Assembly (NCBI GenBank): GCA_964431105.1
Contig: CAYSIR010000001.1
Location: 1-64,000, forward strand
DNA: 64,000 nt
From: RECH01 sp964431105
GTDB lineage: Bacteria; Cyanobacteriota; Cyanobacteriia; RECH01
Reading direction: 5' to 3'
Made by a program: the position numbers and the translations under genes
Part shown: positions 17,890 to 26,683 of the stretch, piece by piece
Position numbering within the stretch: position 1 is the first letter of the stretch
Layout of the letters: every line of letters starts with the position of its first letter
The notes under the pieces: model-generated
The model's input: the letters and a program-made list of their open reading frames with translations, nothing else
What the model was told of the DNA's origin: nothing
Database searches by the model: none

Positions 17890-19050
17890 TTATTGACAGA
17901 AGGCGGCAATGCGATCGAGACCGACTTTAATCGTATCCATATCAGTAGCATAGGATAAACGAATGTGGTCATCGGCACCAAATGCACCACCCGGAATAGC
18001 TGCCACTTGCTTTTGCTCAAGCAACTGATTGCAAAACTCTAGCGACGATCGCCCAGTCTTGCTGATATTGACGAAGAGGTAGAAAGCACCAGGCGGCGTG
18101 ATGCACGATAGCCCTGGAATCGAATGCACAGCCTCTAGCATAAACTGCCGTCGCTTGGCAAAGGCGCTCACCATCTCTTGAACGCAATCTTGAGGGCCCT
18201 CATAGGCCGCGATCGCCCCATACTGAGCAAAGGTACAAACATTAGAGGTACTGTGTCCTTGAATGGTGGCACAGGTTTTAATCAATGCCTCTGGCCCAGC
18301 CAAGAACCCCACTCGCCATCCAGTCATGGCGTAAGCCTTAGCAAATCCGCTGCTAACAATGGTTCGTTCAAACACTTCAGGGCCAGCCGCCCCGATGCTG
18401 AGATGGGTAGCGCCATCGTACAAAATGCGGCTGTAAATTTCATCCGAAACCACATAGAGGTTATGCTCAACCACAACGGCTGCGATCGCCCGAATCTCAT
18501 CAGGTGTGTAAACCATACCGGTCGGATTCGCCGGAGAATTCAGCACCAATAATTTTGTGTTGGGTGTGATGGCAGCGGCGAGGCGATCGGGCGTAAGTTT
18601 TAGATTCGTACTTGCATCTGTAGACACAATCACCGGCGTGCCACCGGCTAGTTTCACCATTTCAGGATAGCTCAACCAAAACGGAGCCGGAATAATGACC
18701 TCATCTCCCGGTTGAATCATGGCCAGCATTAAATTAAACAGTGAATGCTTGCCGCCGTTGGTAACAATTACGTTATTGGCTCCGTAGCATAGCCCATCCA
18801 CGGTTTGAAGCGTATTAGCGATCGCCTCTCTCAGTTTGGGTTCTCCAGCCGCCGGGCCGTAGCGAGTTTTTCCGTCATCCAACGCTCGCTTAGCCGCAGC
18901 GCAAATGTGGGCAGGGGTATCAAAATCTGGCTCTCCTGCCGTAAAGCTGCACACATCAACCCCGTCTGCTTTCATGGCGTTGGCGGTTGCCGTGATCGCC
19001 AGCGTAACAGATGGAGTGACTTCTCCAACTCGTGCGGCAAATTCCATCAT
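17890..19050 (-). CDS. PLP-dependent aminotransferase, aspartate/prephenate type (class I)
   Basis: The protein of about 386 residues has class I aminotransferase hallmarks. These are SFTAGEPDFDTP, TNGGKHSLFNLMLA (cofactor phosphate loop), LNSPANPTG, VSDEIYSRILYDG and the PLP lysine in SSGFAKAYAMTGWRVGF (about residue 237). This matches the cyanobacterial aspartate aminotransferase (AspC-like, subgroup Ib), which may also act on prephenate. The GTG at 19056 is too close to the AGGAAG site, so I use the ATG at 19048-19050, six bases after that site. The gene stands alone; no arogenate or other biosynthetic neighbour. Confidence 0.92.
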   Translation of the reverse strand: MMEFAARVGEVTPSVTLAITATANAMKADGVDVCSFTAGEPDFDTPAHICAAAKRALDDGKTRYGPAAGEPKLREAIANTLQTVDGLCYGANNVIVTNGGKHSLFNLMLAMIQPGDEVIIPAPFWLSYPEMVKLAGGTPVIVSTDASTNLKLTPDRLAAAITPNTKLLVLNSPANPTGMVYTPDEIRAIAAVVVEHNLYVVSDEIYSRILYDGATHLSIGAAGPEVFERTIVSSGFAKAYAMTGWRVGFLAGPEALIKTCATIQGHSTSNVCTFAQYGAIAAYEGPQDCVQEMVSAFAKRRQFMLEAVHSIPGLSCITPPGAFYLFVNISKTGRSSLEFCNQLLEQKQVAAIPGGAFGADDHIRLSYATDMDTIKVGLDRIAAFCQ

Positions 19051-19133
19051 GCTCACTTCCTAATCTAATCCATCACTCCGATTGCAGCAGGCGGACAGGT
19101 TTCGCAAAAATACTGCAAGCCTTTGTCGATAAT

Positions 19134-19313
19134 GGGTGCATGTCACCTTTACGCCCTCACCCTAAATCCCTCTCCCAAGATTGGGAGAGGGACTTTGAGC
19201 GGTTTTTCTCCCCTTCTCCCAATCATCAATATTGGAGAAGCTTGTCCTGAGCTTGTCGAAGGGGGGGGTGGGGATGAGGGCAATACAGGGATTTGCAAAC
19301 GTGACATGCTCCC
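19134..19313. mobile_element. 180-bp MITE with 9-bp target-site duplication
   Basis: The left end GGGTGCATGTCACCTTT and the right end (reverse complement GGGAGCATGTCACGTTT) form inverted termini. The element is flanked by GTCGATAAT at 19125-19133 and again at 19314-19322, an exact 9-bp target duplication. Inside are a GAGAGGG hairpin (CCCTCTCCCAAGATTGGGAGAGGG is at 19168-19191), the widespread CTGAGCTTGTCGAAGG motif and a second inverted pair GCCCTCACCC / GGGATGAGGGC. No transposase remains. Confidence 0.85.
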
Positions 19314-19458
19314 GTCGATAATTCGCTATTTTGGCCCGCCAGGTTCATCCGAAAGTCATCAAATTTTACTGCACAAGCTGACCCAGGATTCGATCGCTTC
19401 AGGAGATCATCACAATTATGGCAGTCGTCAAACGCGGATGATGCACCTTTTCCTGCCA

Positions 19459-19511
19459 TAAAAAACCCTCCCCATGGTTGCATCCCTTGAACGGTCAAAT
19501 CATGAGGAGGG
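19459..19511 (-). terminator. Rho-independent terminator of the sigma factor gene
   Basis: On the minus strand CCCTCCTCATG pairs with CATGGGGAGGG and is followed by TTTTTTAT. It begins about 50 bases after the sigma factor stop codon. Confidence 0.8.
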
Positions 19512-19563
19512 AAATAACTGTTATCTAAACAAACGTGGAGCAACCCATGCCGCCAGCGATCGC

Positions 19564-20562
19564 CTAGCTAGCCAAGTAACCCCGCATACTGTGGGTGCGT
19601 CGCCGCAGATGGTTGAGGGCTTGGCGCTCAAGCTGACGTACCCGCTCCCGGCTGATGCTCATCCGCTGCCCGACTTTTGCTAGCGACAGTTCGTTGCCAT
19701 CGCTCAACCCAAACCGTAAACTCAAGACCTCGCGCTGTTGAGGCGTTAGCTCATTCAACAGCCCGGCGATGTCCTGGCGTAGCAATTCATGGGTGGTGTA
19801 GTTTTCGGGTGACGCGCTCTCGTCTTCGAGCAAATCTTGCAGTTCGGTATCTTGGTTGTCACCGATGCGCAAGTCTAACGAAACCGGCTGGCGGGCGATC
19901 GTCAGATACTCACGAACTTGCTCTGGCTCAAGCTCAAGCTCCTTAGCAATATCCGTCGGCGTTGGGCTGTAGCCAAGACGTTGGGTTAGCTCACGCTGAA
20001 CTTTCTTAATTTTGTTGAGCTTTTCGGTGATGTGGATGGGTAAGCGAATCGTGCGGGCTTGCTGAGCGATCGCACGGGTAATCGCCTGGCGAATCCACCA
20101 ATAGGCATAGGTTGAAAACTTATACCCCTTCATGGGATCAAACTTTTCAACACCACGCTCTAAGCCCAGCGTTCCTTCTTGAATCAAGTCTAAGAATTCA
20201 AGATTGCGCTTCTGATATTTCTTGGCGATCGCAACCACTAGGCGCAGGTTCGCCTCAATCATCTTTTGCTTCGCCCGATGCCCCGTATGCATCAGGTCTT
20301 TCAACTCATCTTCAGAAATGTCCAAAGCCTCAGCCAGTTCAGCATCCGTTGGCTGACGTTCCAAGGATTCAGATAACGTCTCTTGCTTACCGAGAGCATT
20401 CATCATGCGCTGAACTTGTTTGCCCAGCACAATCTCTTGCTCATGGGTCAACAATGGAACACGACCGATCTCATGTAAATAGGTTCGCACCATGTCAGCC
20501 GTGTACATCGGCGAGTTCGCTTTTGTTTTCGATTGATTAACGTTAATATTTGCAGTTGGCAT
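19564..20562 (-). CDS. Group 2 RNA polymerase sigma factor (SigB/SigD-like)
   Basis: The 332-residue sigma-70 protein has region 1.2 (SADMVRTYLHEIGRVPLL-type), region 2 (MIEANLRLVVAIAKKY, DLIQEGTLGLERGVEKFDP, FSTYAYWWIRQAITRAI), region 3 (LPIHITEKLNKIKKVQREL) and region 4 with the helix-turn-helix SLAKVGQRMSISRERVRQLE. It lacks the long N-terminal region of the primary SigA, which marks it as a group 2 sigma, close to the SigB/SigD type of Nostoc. Such factors act in nutrient, light and heat responses. I start at the ATG (20560-20562) giving MPTANINVNQ, not at an upstream in-frame start. It is followed by its own terminator. Confidence 0.93.
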   Translation of the reverse strand: MPTANINVNQSKTKANSPMYTADMVRTYLHEIGRVPLLTHEQEIVLGKQVQRMMNALGKQETLSESLERQPTDAELAEALDISEDELKDLMHTGHRAKQKMIEANLRLVVAIAKKYQKRNLEFLDLIQEGTLGLERGVEKFDPMKGYKFSTYAYWWIRQAITRAIAQQARTIRLPIHITEKLNKIKKVQRELTQRLGYSPTPTDIAKELELEPEQVREYLTIARQPVSLDLRIGDNQDTELQDLLEDESASPENYTTHELLRQDIAGLLNELTPQQREVLSLRFGLSDGNELSLAKVGQRMSISRERVRQLERQALNHLRRRTHSMRGYLAS

Positions 20563-21741
20563 GGGGATCTGTAGGCTCCGTCGAGATCGATTACGTAAGG
20601 CAAGCGCGAAAGCGTTTGGGAACAATAGAGGACAAGGGAAGGGAAACAGCTAGAACTGAAGGACTATAAATTCCTCAGCCATAGCTAGGTAGGAATTGGA
20701 TTCAAGACTAAAGGCGGCCATAGAGCCACTTTGGAATGGGTGAATGCTGAGAGTGCGGCGAATGAGGAATACTAATGAGAAATACTAATGTCGTCAGATC
20801 AGGCGTGCAAGTCAAAATCAGTGAATCATGCAGGGATAATCTGAAAATGGTGGCAGGTGAACCAATGTTGACTATGCTTTCCTGGCAAACGTTCCAGCGC
20901 TTTTGGGCAAACTCTGCTACTTGAATAGAGGGCGCAATGCTTAGCAACTGTAAGCCATTGAAGTCGGAGAGGTCAGACGATCGCGCTGGGCAACGATCAG
21001 CAGCCAGCAAATGCAGCGAGATAGAAAAAACACAGGTTTAGGTGATGATGCGATCGCACAACCTGCAATTGTGGCAACACAAACCCGAACAGAAGGGTCA
21101 TTGCTAAACGGATTCATTACGAGTTTGCCTTACACTAATCGTAATACAAGTTTAAGTTGACGTAAAGGATGACTGGATCATCCAAATGGGTGAACTTCAG
21201 GTAGATTGCAGTCTTTCAAAGAAATCGTTCTGAAAAGCGAGCAACAGGGATCAGTCATAATCAAGGGTTGCGATCGCGCTGGGGCTGTTTCAATCTAATT
21301 TCCGATTTAGCGATCGATGGTGTCACCTGTGTCTATCAAATCGATGGTTTTTACACAACCGTCAACCATTCCATCATGCCGGACATGGGGTTGATCAAGA
21401 GTACGGGCATCCTACAGCAATAACCGTACCGTAGAGTGTTTAAGCAAACAATTTGCACCATCAGCAGCCATTCCGGCACATTGGTATAGCCATAACCAAA
21501 CAATTGGTGCGGTTCCAATGCAACCCAACCCATGGAGAGCCTATGCATTACGCAAAAGTTGCCAGACTTTTTGCCTCACAACCCTTCTAGCGGTCACTCA
21601 GAGTCCTCGTTTTTGAACCGAGAACTGCGGGTTTCAGCGAGATTTGCGAATGGATAGGAGAGCAGGTGGGCGGGCTGGGGATCGGGCGGGGCAGATAGGC
21701 ATCTAGCTTAATTCAAGGGAGTGGGCGATCGCATAAATTTG
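20563..21741. other. 1.18-kb spacer with one MITE
   Basis: It separates the sigma factor gene from the HerA-like gene. No credible gene found. It holds MITE copy B (21541-21657). The sigma gene promoter should lie near 20600-20700, where I see no clear consensus. Confidence 0.5.
21541..21657 (+). mobile_element. MITE family CTAT-ATTACGCA, copy B (117 bp)
   Basis: It starts CTATGCATTACGCAAAAG and ends GAGATTTGCGAATGGATAG. It matches copy C over its whole length and the reverse complement of copy A. GAGAGC directly precedes and directly follows it, a short possible target duplication. Confidence 0.8.
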
Positions 21742-23409
21742 CTAAAAACCAAGGTCTGCTTTTGCGGCTTCTGCCATCGCCAGCACCCGATCCGTCGGTT
21801 CTGTTTGCCAATCTAGATGACCAATATCGGCGTAAAACGTCTCATCATAGGGGCGGGTACGCACAACAACCGGCATGGGAACAGCGTGACCAAGAATAAG
21901 GGCTTGCTGTTTTGAATCTAGTTTTGCCAATACCGATCGCAAATTCTGTCCACCAGACACCCCCGTAAAAATTGCATCAATATCTTTCTCATCATTCAGC
22001 AAGGCAGTAATGCGCGTTCCGACCTGAGACATCACCTCGTTATCGATGCCAGACGGTCGCTGATCCACCACCAGCAACGTGACAAAATACTTCCGCATCT
22101 CGCGGGCAATTGTGCCGAAAATGGTTTGGCGAACGGTGGCTGAATCTAAAAACCGATGGGCTTCCTCAATGGTAATGACTAACTGATGGGGGCGATCGCT
22201 CGGATTTTTGGTCTGCAAAAACGTTTCCGCCTTGCGGACGTAGTGGGCATGAATCCGTCGAGCAATGACATTTGTTGCCAACATATAAGACAGCATATTG
22301 GACTGGGAGCCGAACTCCACCACAACGTGCTTTCCAGACTCCAACGACTTCAGAATTTGATCCACGTAGTTGTGAGGGCAGGTATGCCGCAGGTACTTTA
22401 GATCATCCAACCGCGTCAACTTGCGCTGTAGCGCCATGATGGAAGACTTGCTGCCCATCTTCACTTCGCAAAATTCTTGAATCTCTTCGTTGTTCATTGA
22501 CAGCAGGCGCGTCATCCAGGATTTACCAAACTCATTCCGCAGAATAATGGCGTTTTCAAGACTGGCTTCCGACAAATTCAATTCTTGCCGCACTAGCATC
22601 AAGTCTTCTACATCAATTTGGTCGTAGCTGATATAAAGATCCTGAGCATCTCGTACGCCACGGCGTTTTGTGGAAGATGGGTCTAGAGTATAAATTTGCA
22701 CCTCATTGGGAAACAACTGCCGCAGCCCTTTGACGGTGCTGAATTGCTTGCCTTCTTTGGCAGCTTCCCAGCCATATTCGGAATGCATGTCAAAAATAAG
22801 GTTGACAGCGGCCCGTTTGCGAATGATCCCCGACAGCAGCAGGCGCGTCAGAAACGATTTGCCGGTTCCCGATTTCCCAAATACGCCATTGCTGCGTTCT
22901 ACAAAGCGATCGAGATCGATACAGATAGGGACGTCCATATCAATGGGTTGACCGATCGCAAAATTGCGGCGCTGGGTATCATCTTCCCAGCCAAATACAG
23001 CCCGAAAATCTCGCTCTAGGGCATCGTACACTTGGCTAAAATGTCCGGGAATGGTCTTCACGGGCAGCAGTTCTAAGGATGAATCCTCAGATTCCCCGGC
23101 GGACGCCAGCGATCGCGGCGTAAACATCAGCATCGGCGTCAGGCTGATGGTTCCGTAGGTTCCAGTTCCGGCCAATACATCTTGCAGATAGGTATTGCCA
23201 GGGTCGGGGGGATTCGCCAGAATGCGGGCATTGGCGGCACAAAGGGTTACATCTGTCAGCATACAAAAGAAGCGCGATCGCACTCCCTGGATCACCAGAA
23301 ACTTACCGACCCGCATATCTTCTACTAGCACGCCAGGATGCAGCCGCACCTCTAGACCTTGGCTGAGCGATCCTTGGATGACCGAACCGAGAGGAATGTC
23401 TGGAGGCAT
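21742..23409 (-). CDS. HerA-like ATPase (DUF87, FtsK/VirB4-like P-loop)
   Basis: The 555 residues have an N-terminal beta-rich HAS-barrel-like domain (about 1-110), then a Walker A motif GKSGTGKS (about residues 177-184) and a Walker B LVITIEEAHRF (about 415). The C-terminal part (VDQRPSGIDNEVMSQVGTRI) carries sensor/arginine residues typical of HerA. HerA hexamers translocate double-stranded DNA and in archaea and some bacteria work with NurA in end resection; the substrate here is unknown. No NurA or nuclease gene is adjacent. The ATG at 23409 gives MPPDIPLGSVIQGSL. Cyanobacteria commonly carry such a stand-alone ATPase. Confidence 0.87.
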   Translation of the reverse strand: MPPDIPLGSVIQGSLSQGLEVRLHPGVLVEDMRVGKFLVIQGVRSRFFCMLTDVTLCAANARILANPPDPGNTYLQDVLAGTGTYGTISLTPMLMFTPRSLASAGESEDSSLELLPVKTIPGHFSQVYDALERDFRAVFGWEDDTQRRNFAIGQPIDMDVPICIDLDRFVERSNGVFGKSGTGKSFLTRLLLSGIIRKRAAVNLIFDMHSEYGWEAAKEGKQFSTVKGLRQLFPNEVQIYTLDPSSTKRRGVRDAQDLYISYDQIDVEDLMLVRQELNLSEASLENAIILRNEFGKSWMTRLLSMNNEEIQEFCEVKMGSKSSIMALQRKLTRLDDLKYLRHTCPHNYVDQILKSLESGKHVVVEFGSQSNMLSYMLATNVIARRIHAHYVRKAETFLQTKNPSDRPHQLVITIEEAHRFLDSATVRQTIFGTIAREMRKYFVTLLVVDQRPSGIDNEVMSQVGTRITALLNDEKDIDAIFTGVSGGQNLRSVLAKLDSKQQALILGHAVPMPVVVRTRPYDETFYADIGHLDWQTEPTDRVLAMAEAAKADLGF

Positions 23410-23625
23410 GAATCCAATGACTGTTCACCATTCACAGTGAGGCGATCGCGCCTGCTGACGGGCTATTGCACAGCACGCGCTCACCAATGCCAAGCGAATA
23501 CACTTGTTCTGCCATTAGAACACACGTTCTGATCATTTGGCAAGGGTGCTAGCGTTTGCGACCTCGTGAGGGCTGGTCAAGAGGGTTGGTCAACCTGATT
23601 GACCGAGTGGGTCTGATTTGACCTA

Positions 23626-24741
23626 CTACAGCCAGTGGGCGGCTTGCATCCCTAAGCAGGCGATCGCCAGCAGTAGGCCGACCAGGTAAAAACGACCCAC
23701 AACCTGGGTTTCCGTCCAGCCTGACAATTCAAAATGGTGATGTAGTGGAGCCATCTTAAACAAGCGCTTGCCAACTCCTTGCTCATTTTTGGTGGCTTTG
23801 AAATAACCGACCTGTAAAATCACCGACAGTGTTTCTACAAAAAAGATGCCGCCAATGATCAACAGGCTAAACAAGTTTTGGCTAAGGAGAGCTACAGCGG
23901 CTAGCGCACCGCCCAGGGCTAATGACCCTGTATCTCCCATGAAGACGCGCGCCGGGTTGCGATTGTGAACCAGAAAACCTAAGCATCCTCCAGCCATACA
24001 GGCGCAAAAAATCAGTATCCCTATTGAGGTAGGGGTTGCCAAGATGCCCAGCGCCACAAATGCGATCGCACTTGTCCCAGCCGCCAACCCATCAACGCCA
24101 TCGGTCAAGTTAGTCGCATTGCTTTCAGCTACTAGCACAAACCAGGCCAACGGCCAAAACAACACACCCAGGGGCAGCAGCCAGCCGAACGGCAACGCCA
24201 ACTGAGTGACATCAACCAGTTGATGCGTGTAAAGCCAGGCACAGAACAGCCCCCCAACACTGACTTGAAGCGCGAGTTTGGCTTGGGGTGAAATGCCTTT
24301 ATTGGACTTACGGCGGAGAATTTGCCAGTCGTCCAGCCAGCCGATCGCTCCGTAGGCTAGCGTCAGAGCAGCAGCGGCGATCACCTCTTGCGCAAACCCT
24401 GACCAAAGGATCGCTAAAATGGCAGCGGTGGGAATAAAGAAGATGCCGCCCATGGTGGGAGTGCCCGTTTTGCGGAGGTGGGCTTGGGGGCCATCGTCCC
24501 GAATCACCTGCCCGGCTTTCAGCGATCGCAGAATGGGCACAACCCAATAGCCCAGCACTGCCGCGATCGCTCCCCCACTCAGCAGCGGCATTGTTAGCGA
24601 TAAAAGTTTTAATAGGCGGCCGTGCCATACATCAATCGCGACGGCGGTAAAACCAATCAAAACAATGAGGGCGATCATTAATATGGTTCCAGATGGATTC
24701 AGCGATCGCGGCTCAGATCGACGTTCAAGTTTTGCATCCAC
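23626..24741 (-). CDS. mraY: Phospho-N-acetylmuramoyl-pentapeptide transferase MraY
   Basis: The integral membrane protein has 371 residues and about ten spans. It carries the catalytic motifs of MraY: GWLDDWQILRR, the NATNLTDGVDGLA aspartate motif, FMGDTGSLALGG, and the MAPLHHHFELSGW histidines. It transfers phospho-MurNAc-pentapeptide to undecaprenyl phosphate, making lipid I at the inner membrane. The start is GTG; an upstream GAGGAG lies 14 bases away, rather far. No other mur or dcw gene is adjacent, as is usual in cyanobacteria where the cluster is dispersed. Confidence 0.97.
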   Translation of the reverse strand: MDAKLERRSEPRSLNPSGTILMIALIVLIGFTAVAIDVWHGRLLKLLSLTMPLLSGGAIAAVLGYWVVPILRSLKAGQVIRDDGPQAHLRKTGTPTMGGIFFIPTAAILAILWSGFAQEVIAAAALTLAYGAIGWLDDWQILRRKSNKGISPQAKLALQVSVGGLFCAWLYTHQLVDVTQLALPFGWLLPLGVLFWPLAWFVLVAESNATNLTDGVDGLAAGTSAIAFVALGILATPTSIGILIFCACMAGGCLGFLVHNRNPARVFMGDTGSLALGGALAAVALLSQNLFSLLIIGGIFFVETLSVILQVGYFKATKNEQGVGKRLFKMAPLHHHFELSGWTETQVVGRFYLVGLLLAIACLGMQAAHWL

Positions 24742-26683
24742 AACTAAACTTTATTCTCCTCACACCAGCAAGAGCAATGGTTCAGCCCCTGCAATGACAC
24801 CGTTGCGAATAGTCTACGTTGCTATGTCACAAAGTGCATCCAATTCAGCGATAACAATTCCCAATCAATTCCAGATGCAGCAAGCGATCGAATAAGACGC
24901 TCTTGCTTGCGCTGTGGCAGCAGACCATTCAACAAGACCATTCAACCCTAGTTGACCGGCAAAACTGGCTAACCCTAGCCCTAAAAGGTCAGGGAACCTG
25001 TCCCTACCTTGTCTAAACTCCTGTGCGTGGTTTTTGCACCCAGTGCAGAATTGTTTGTCCGCCATTCAACGACGGATGCATCTAGGTAGCCCTGGGTCAA
25101 CCCTGCCCCGCGATCGCCTTGTCGCGAGTTATCCTACCTTCCGCAGGCGGCGGACTGAGATCCGTGAAAAATTCTCCCACCAATTCCCATCGCGGCGATT
25201 TCTCGGTAGTCATGACCCGAACACCACTACCCAATACCACTCCCCATCGCGATTGCTCTGTCCTAGGGAATTGGCGGCTGTCGCTAAAGCTTTCTAAATT
25301 TAAGACGATCAGCCGGTGGCAATCTCGACAATCGCCAAGCATTGTTGTCAAGCATAGATTAGGGAACTTGGGAGAACTTAGAGGGAGCTTGGGGATTCTC
25401 GTTGGCCCGCCATTTCATAAATAATTTCTATAACTCAATGGCACAAGCAACAGGTTTTCCTATGTCGCGATCGCTCGTTAAGCGTTTGGTGCATCTGTGT
25501 CGCCAGGATGTGATCCGCTTCCCATTGCTCACAACCAATTACTGAGCAAACTACTGAATATTTTGTTTACATTCTGCAACAGTCACCTCCTACAATAGAA
25601 AAGGTTTGGGGCGAGTGTCTGGACATGTAGCGCATGGATCGGTACAGGTTACATGAGGAAATGTCCTCATACCTTTATTTTGAAGTCTCGCAACACCCAG
25701 TCGTTACCTCTCTCATTTAGGGTGCGTTACTTCTCTTTAGTTACCAACTGTGATCATAATTCAACCGTATTATTACTGAATCGATTGAATGGCTTGTCCA
25801 ACAGATGGTTCAATTCATTGAAATCTCGACGACTTGTGGCAGGCACAGCAGATTTTGTTGCTGTCGGTCTGCTTCAAAACCAAACCCATCAAAGCGCCTA
25901 GCCCAATCAGAACTGCGCCAATGGAAGTCGGCACAAACTAAAGTAATGCCCTTCAAGTTCAGGGTTAGATCATCCAAGTAGACCTACCCCCGTCGTCCGA
26001 ATACTAAAGCCTTGCCACATCGGCTGATTCATGCGGCGGTAGTTAGGCTGTTGTTGAGGCGACAGATCTAATGGGTCAAACCGTTCGGTTCTGGCTAGCC
26101 GATTCTGCCCTAGCTCAATCGTGCATCTGCTTTCACGGTCTCGGTCTTCCGGGTTCAACGGTCATGGAACAGGGTGATCGCCGCAACGGTGATGGAGCAA
26201 AGGGTCTGGCAGTTTTCGCCGAATGCATTTCTCTGCCACCATGGTTTATCCTTTACAAGAAAGCTGTCGGGTGGTCATCCGGTTGACCACTGGCAATTAA
26301 ATGCCTGATGGCTCTGTAGTGAAAGGATTGGCCGTCCTGTTTTTTGAATCTAAGCACGGGGCTTCTCTCAAGATTGGGCAAATGGTCAGCAAAAATGAGA
26401 GATGAGGGCAACCTTGTTGAAAGACGATTTGATTAAACAGTGGCCGGGTTGGACAGCGGCTATGTTGGAAATCGGAAAGCGTCTGGCAAAGAGGGCTAGC
26501 GCTACTGTGCCCTTCACACCGGCAAGGTGCTGACGATGGACGATTGAAGCCGGGGTAACCGCCTATTGAATAGGTGTTAGCCTGGCTAGTGCTGGCGTGC
26601 TGATTGATTCTCCAATTGTTGTTCGTTGCTTGCTTCATGACTGCCGATATTCTTACCCGCTTTGTTTGCGATCGCTTTTCCCT
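24742..26683. other. 1.9-kb spacer before the hybrid kinase
   Basis: I find no credible gene: the open frames have no recognisable composition. It contains a possible small transcript (about 25566-25680) and a bare GGTAGT..ACTACC pair at 25205-25231. Part of it may be the leader of the hybrid kinase at 26684. Confidence 0.5.
25566..25680 (+). ncRNA. Candidate small RNA or leader with hairpin
   Basis: TTTACA (25566) and TACAAT (25591) look like a promoter, but the 19-base spacer is long. About 55 bases later GGTTACATGAGGAAATGTCC folds into a perfect 7-bp hairpin (ATGAGGA / TCCTCAT, 25653-25670), extended by flanking GGTA / TACC and followed by a T-rich run. GGACAT at 25621 could pair with the same ATGTCC instead, giving two alternative structures. 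No known family recognised. Confidence 0.22.

Larger units (their letters stand above)
19051..19563. other. Spacer with a 180-bp MITE and a terminator
   Basis: No gene. It contains an inserted element (19134-19313) with a 9-bp target duplication and, near its end, the terminator of the sigma factor gene (19459-19511). Confidence 0.7.

Noticed and set aside
25205..25231. GGTAGT...ACTACC pair only 27 bp long, resembling the ends of the hairpin element family
   Set aside because: Too short and without the core. It may be chance or a deletion scar, so it is not listed as an element.
25653..25901. An 82-codon frame starting inside the candidate small-RNA hairpin
   Set aside because: No ribosome site and no recognisable sequence. 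The hairpin overlap makes translation unlikely.
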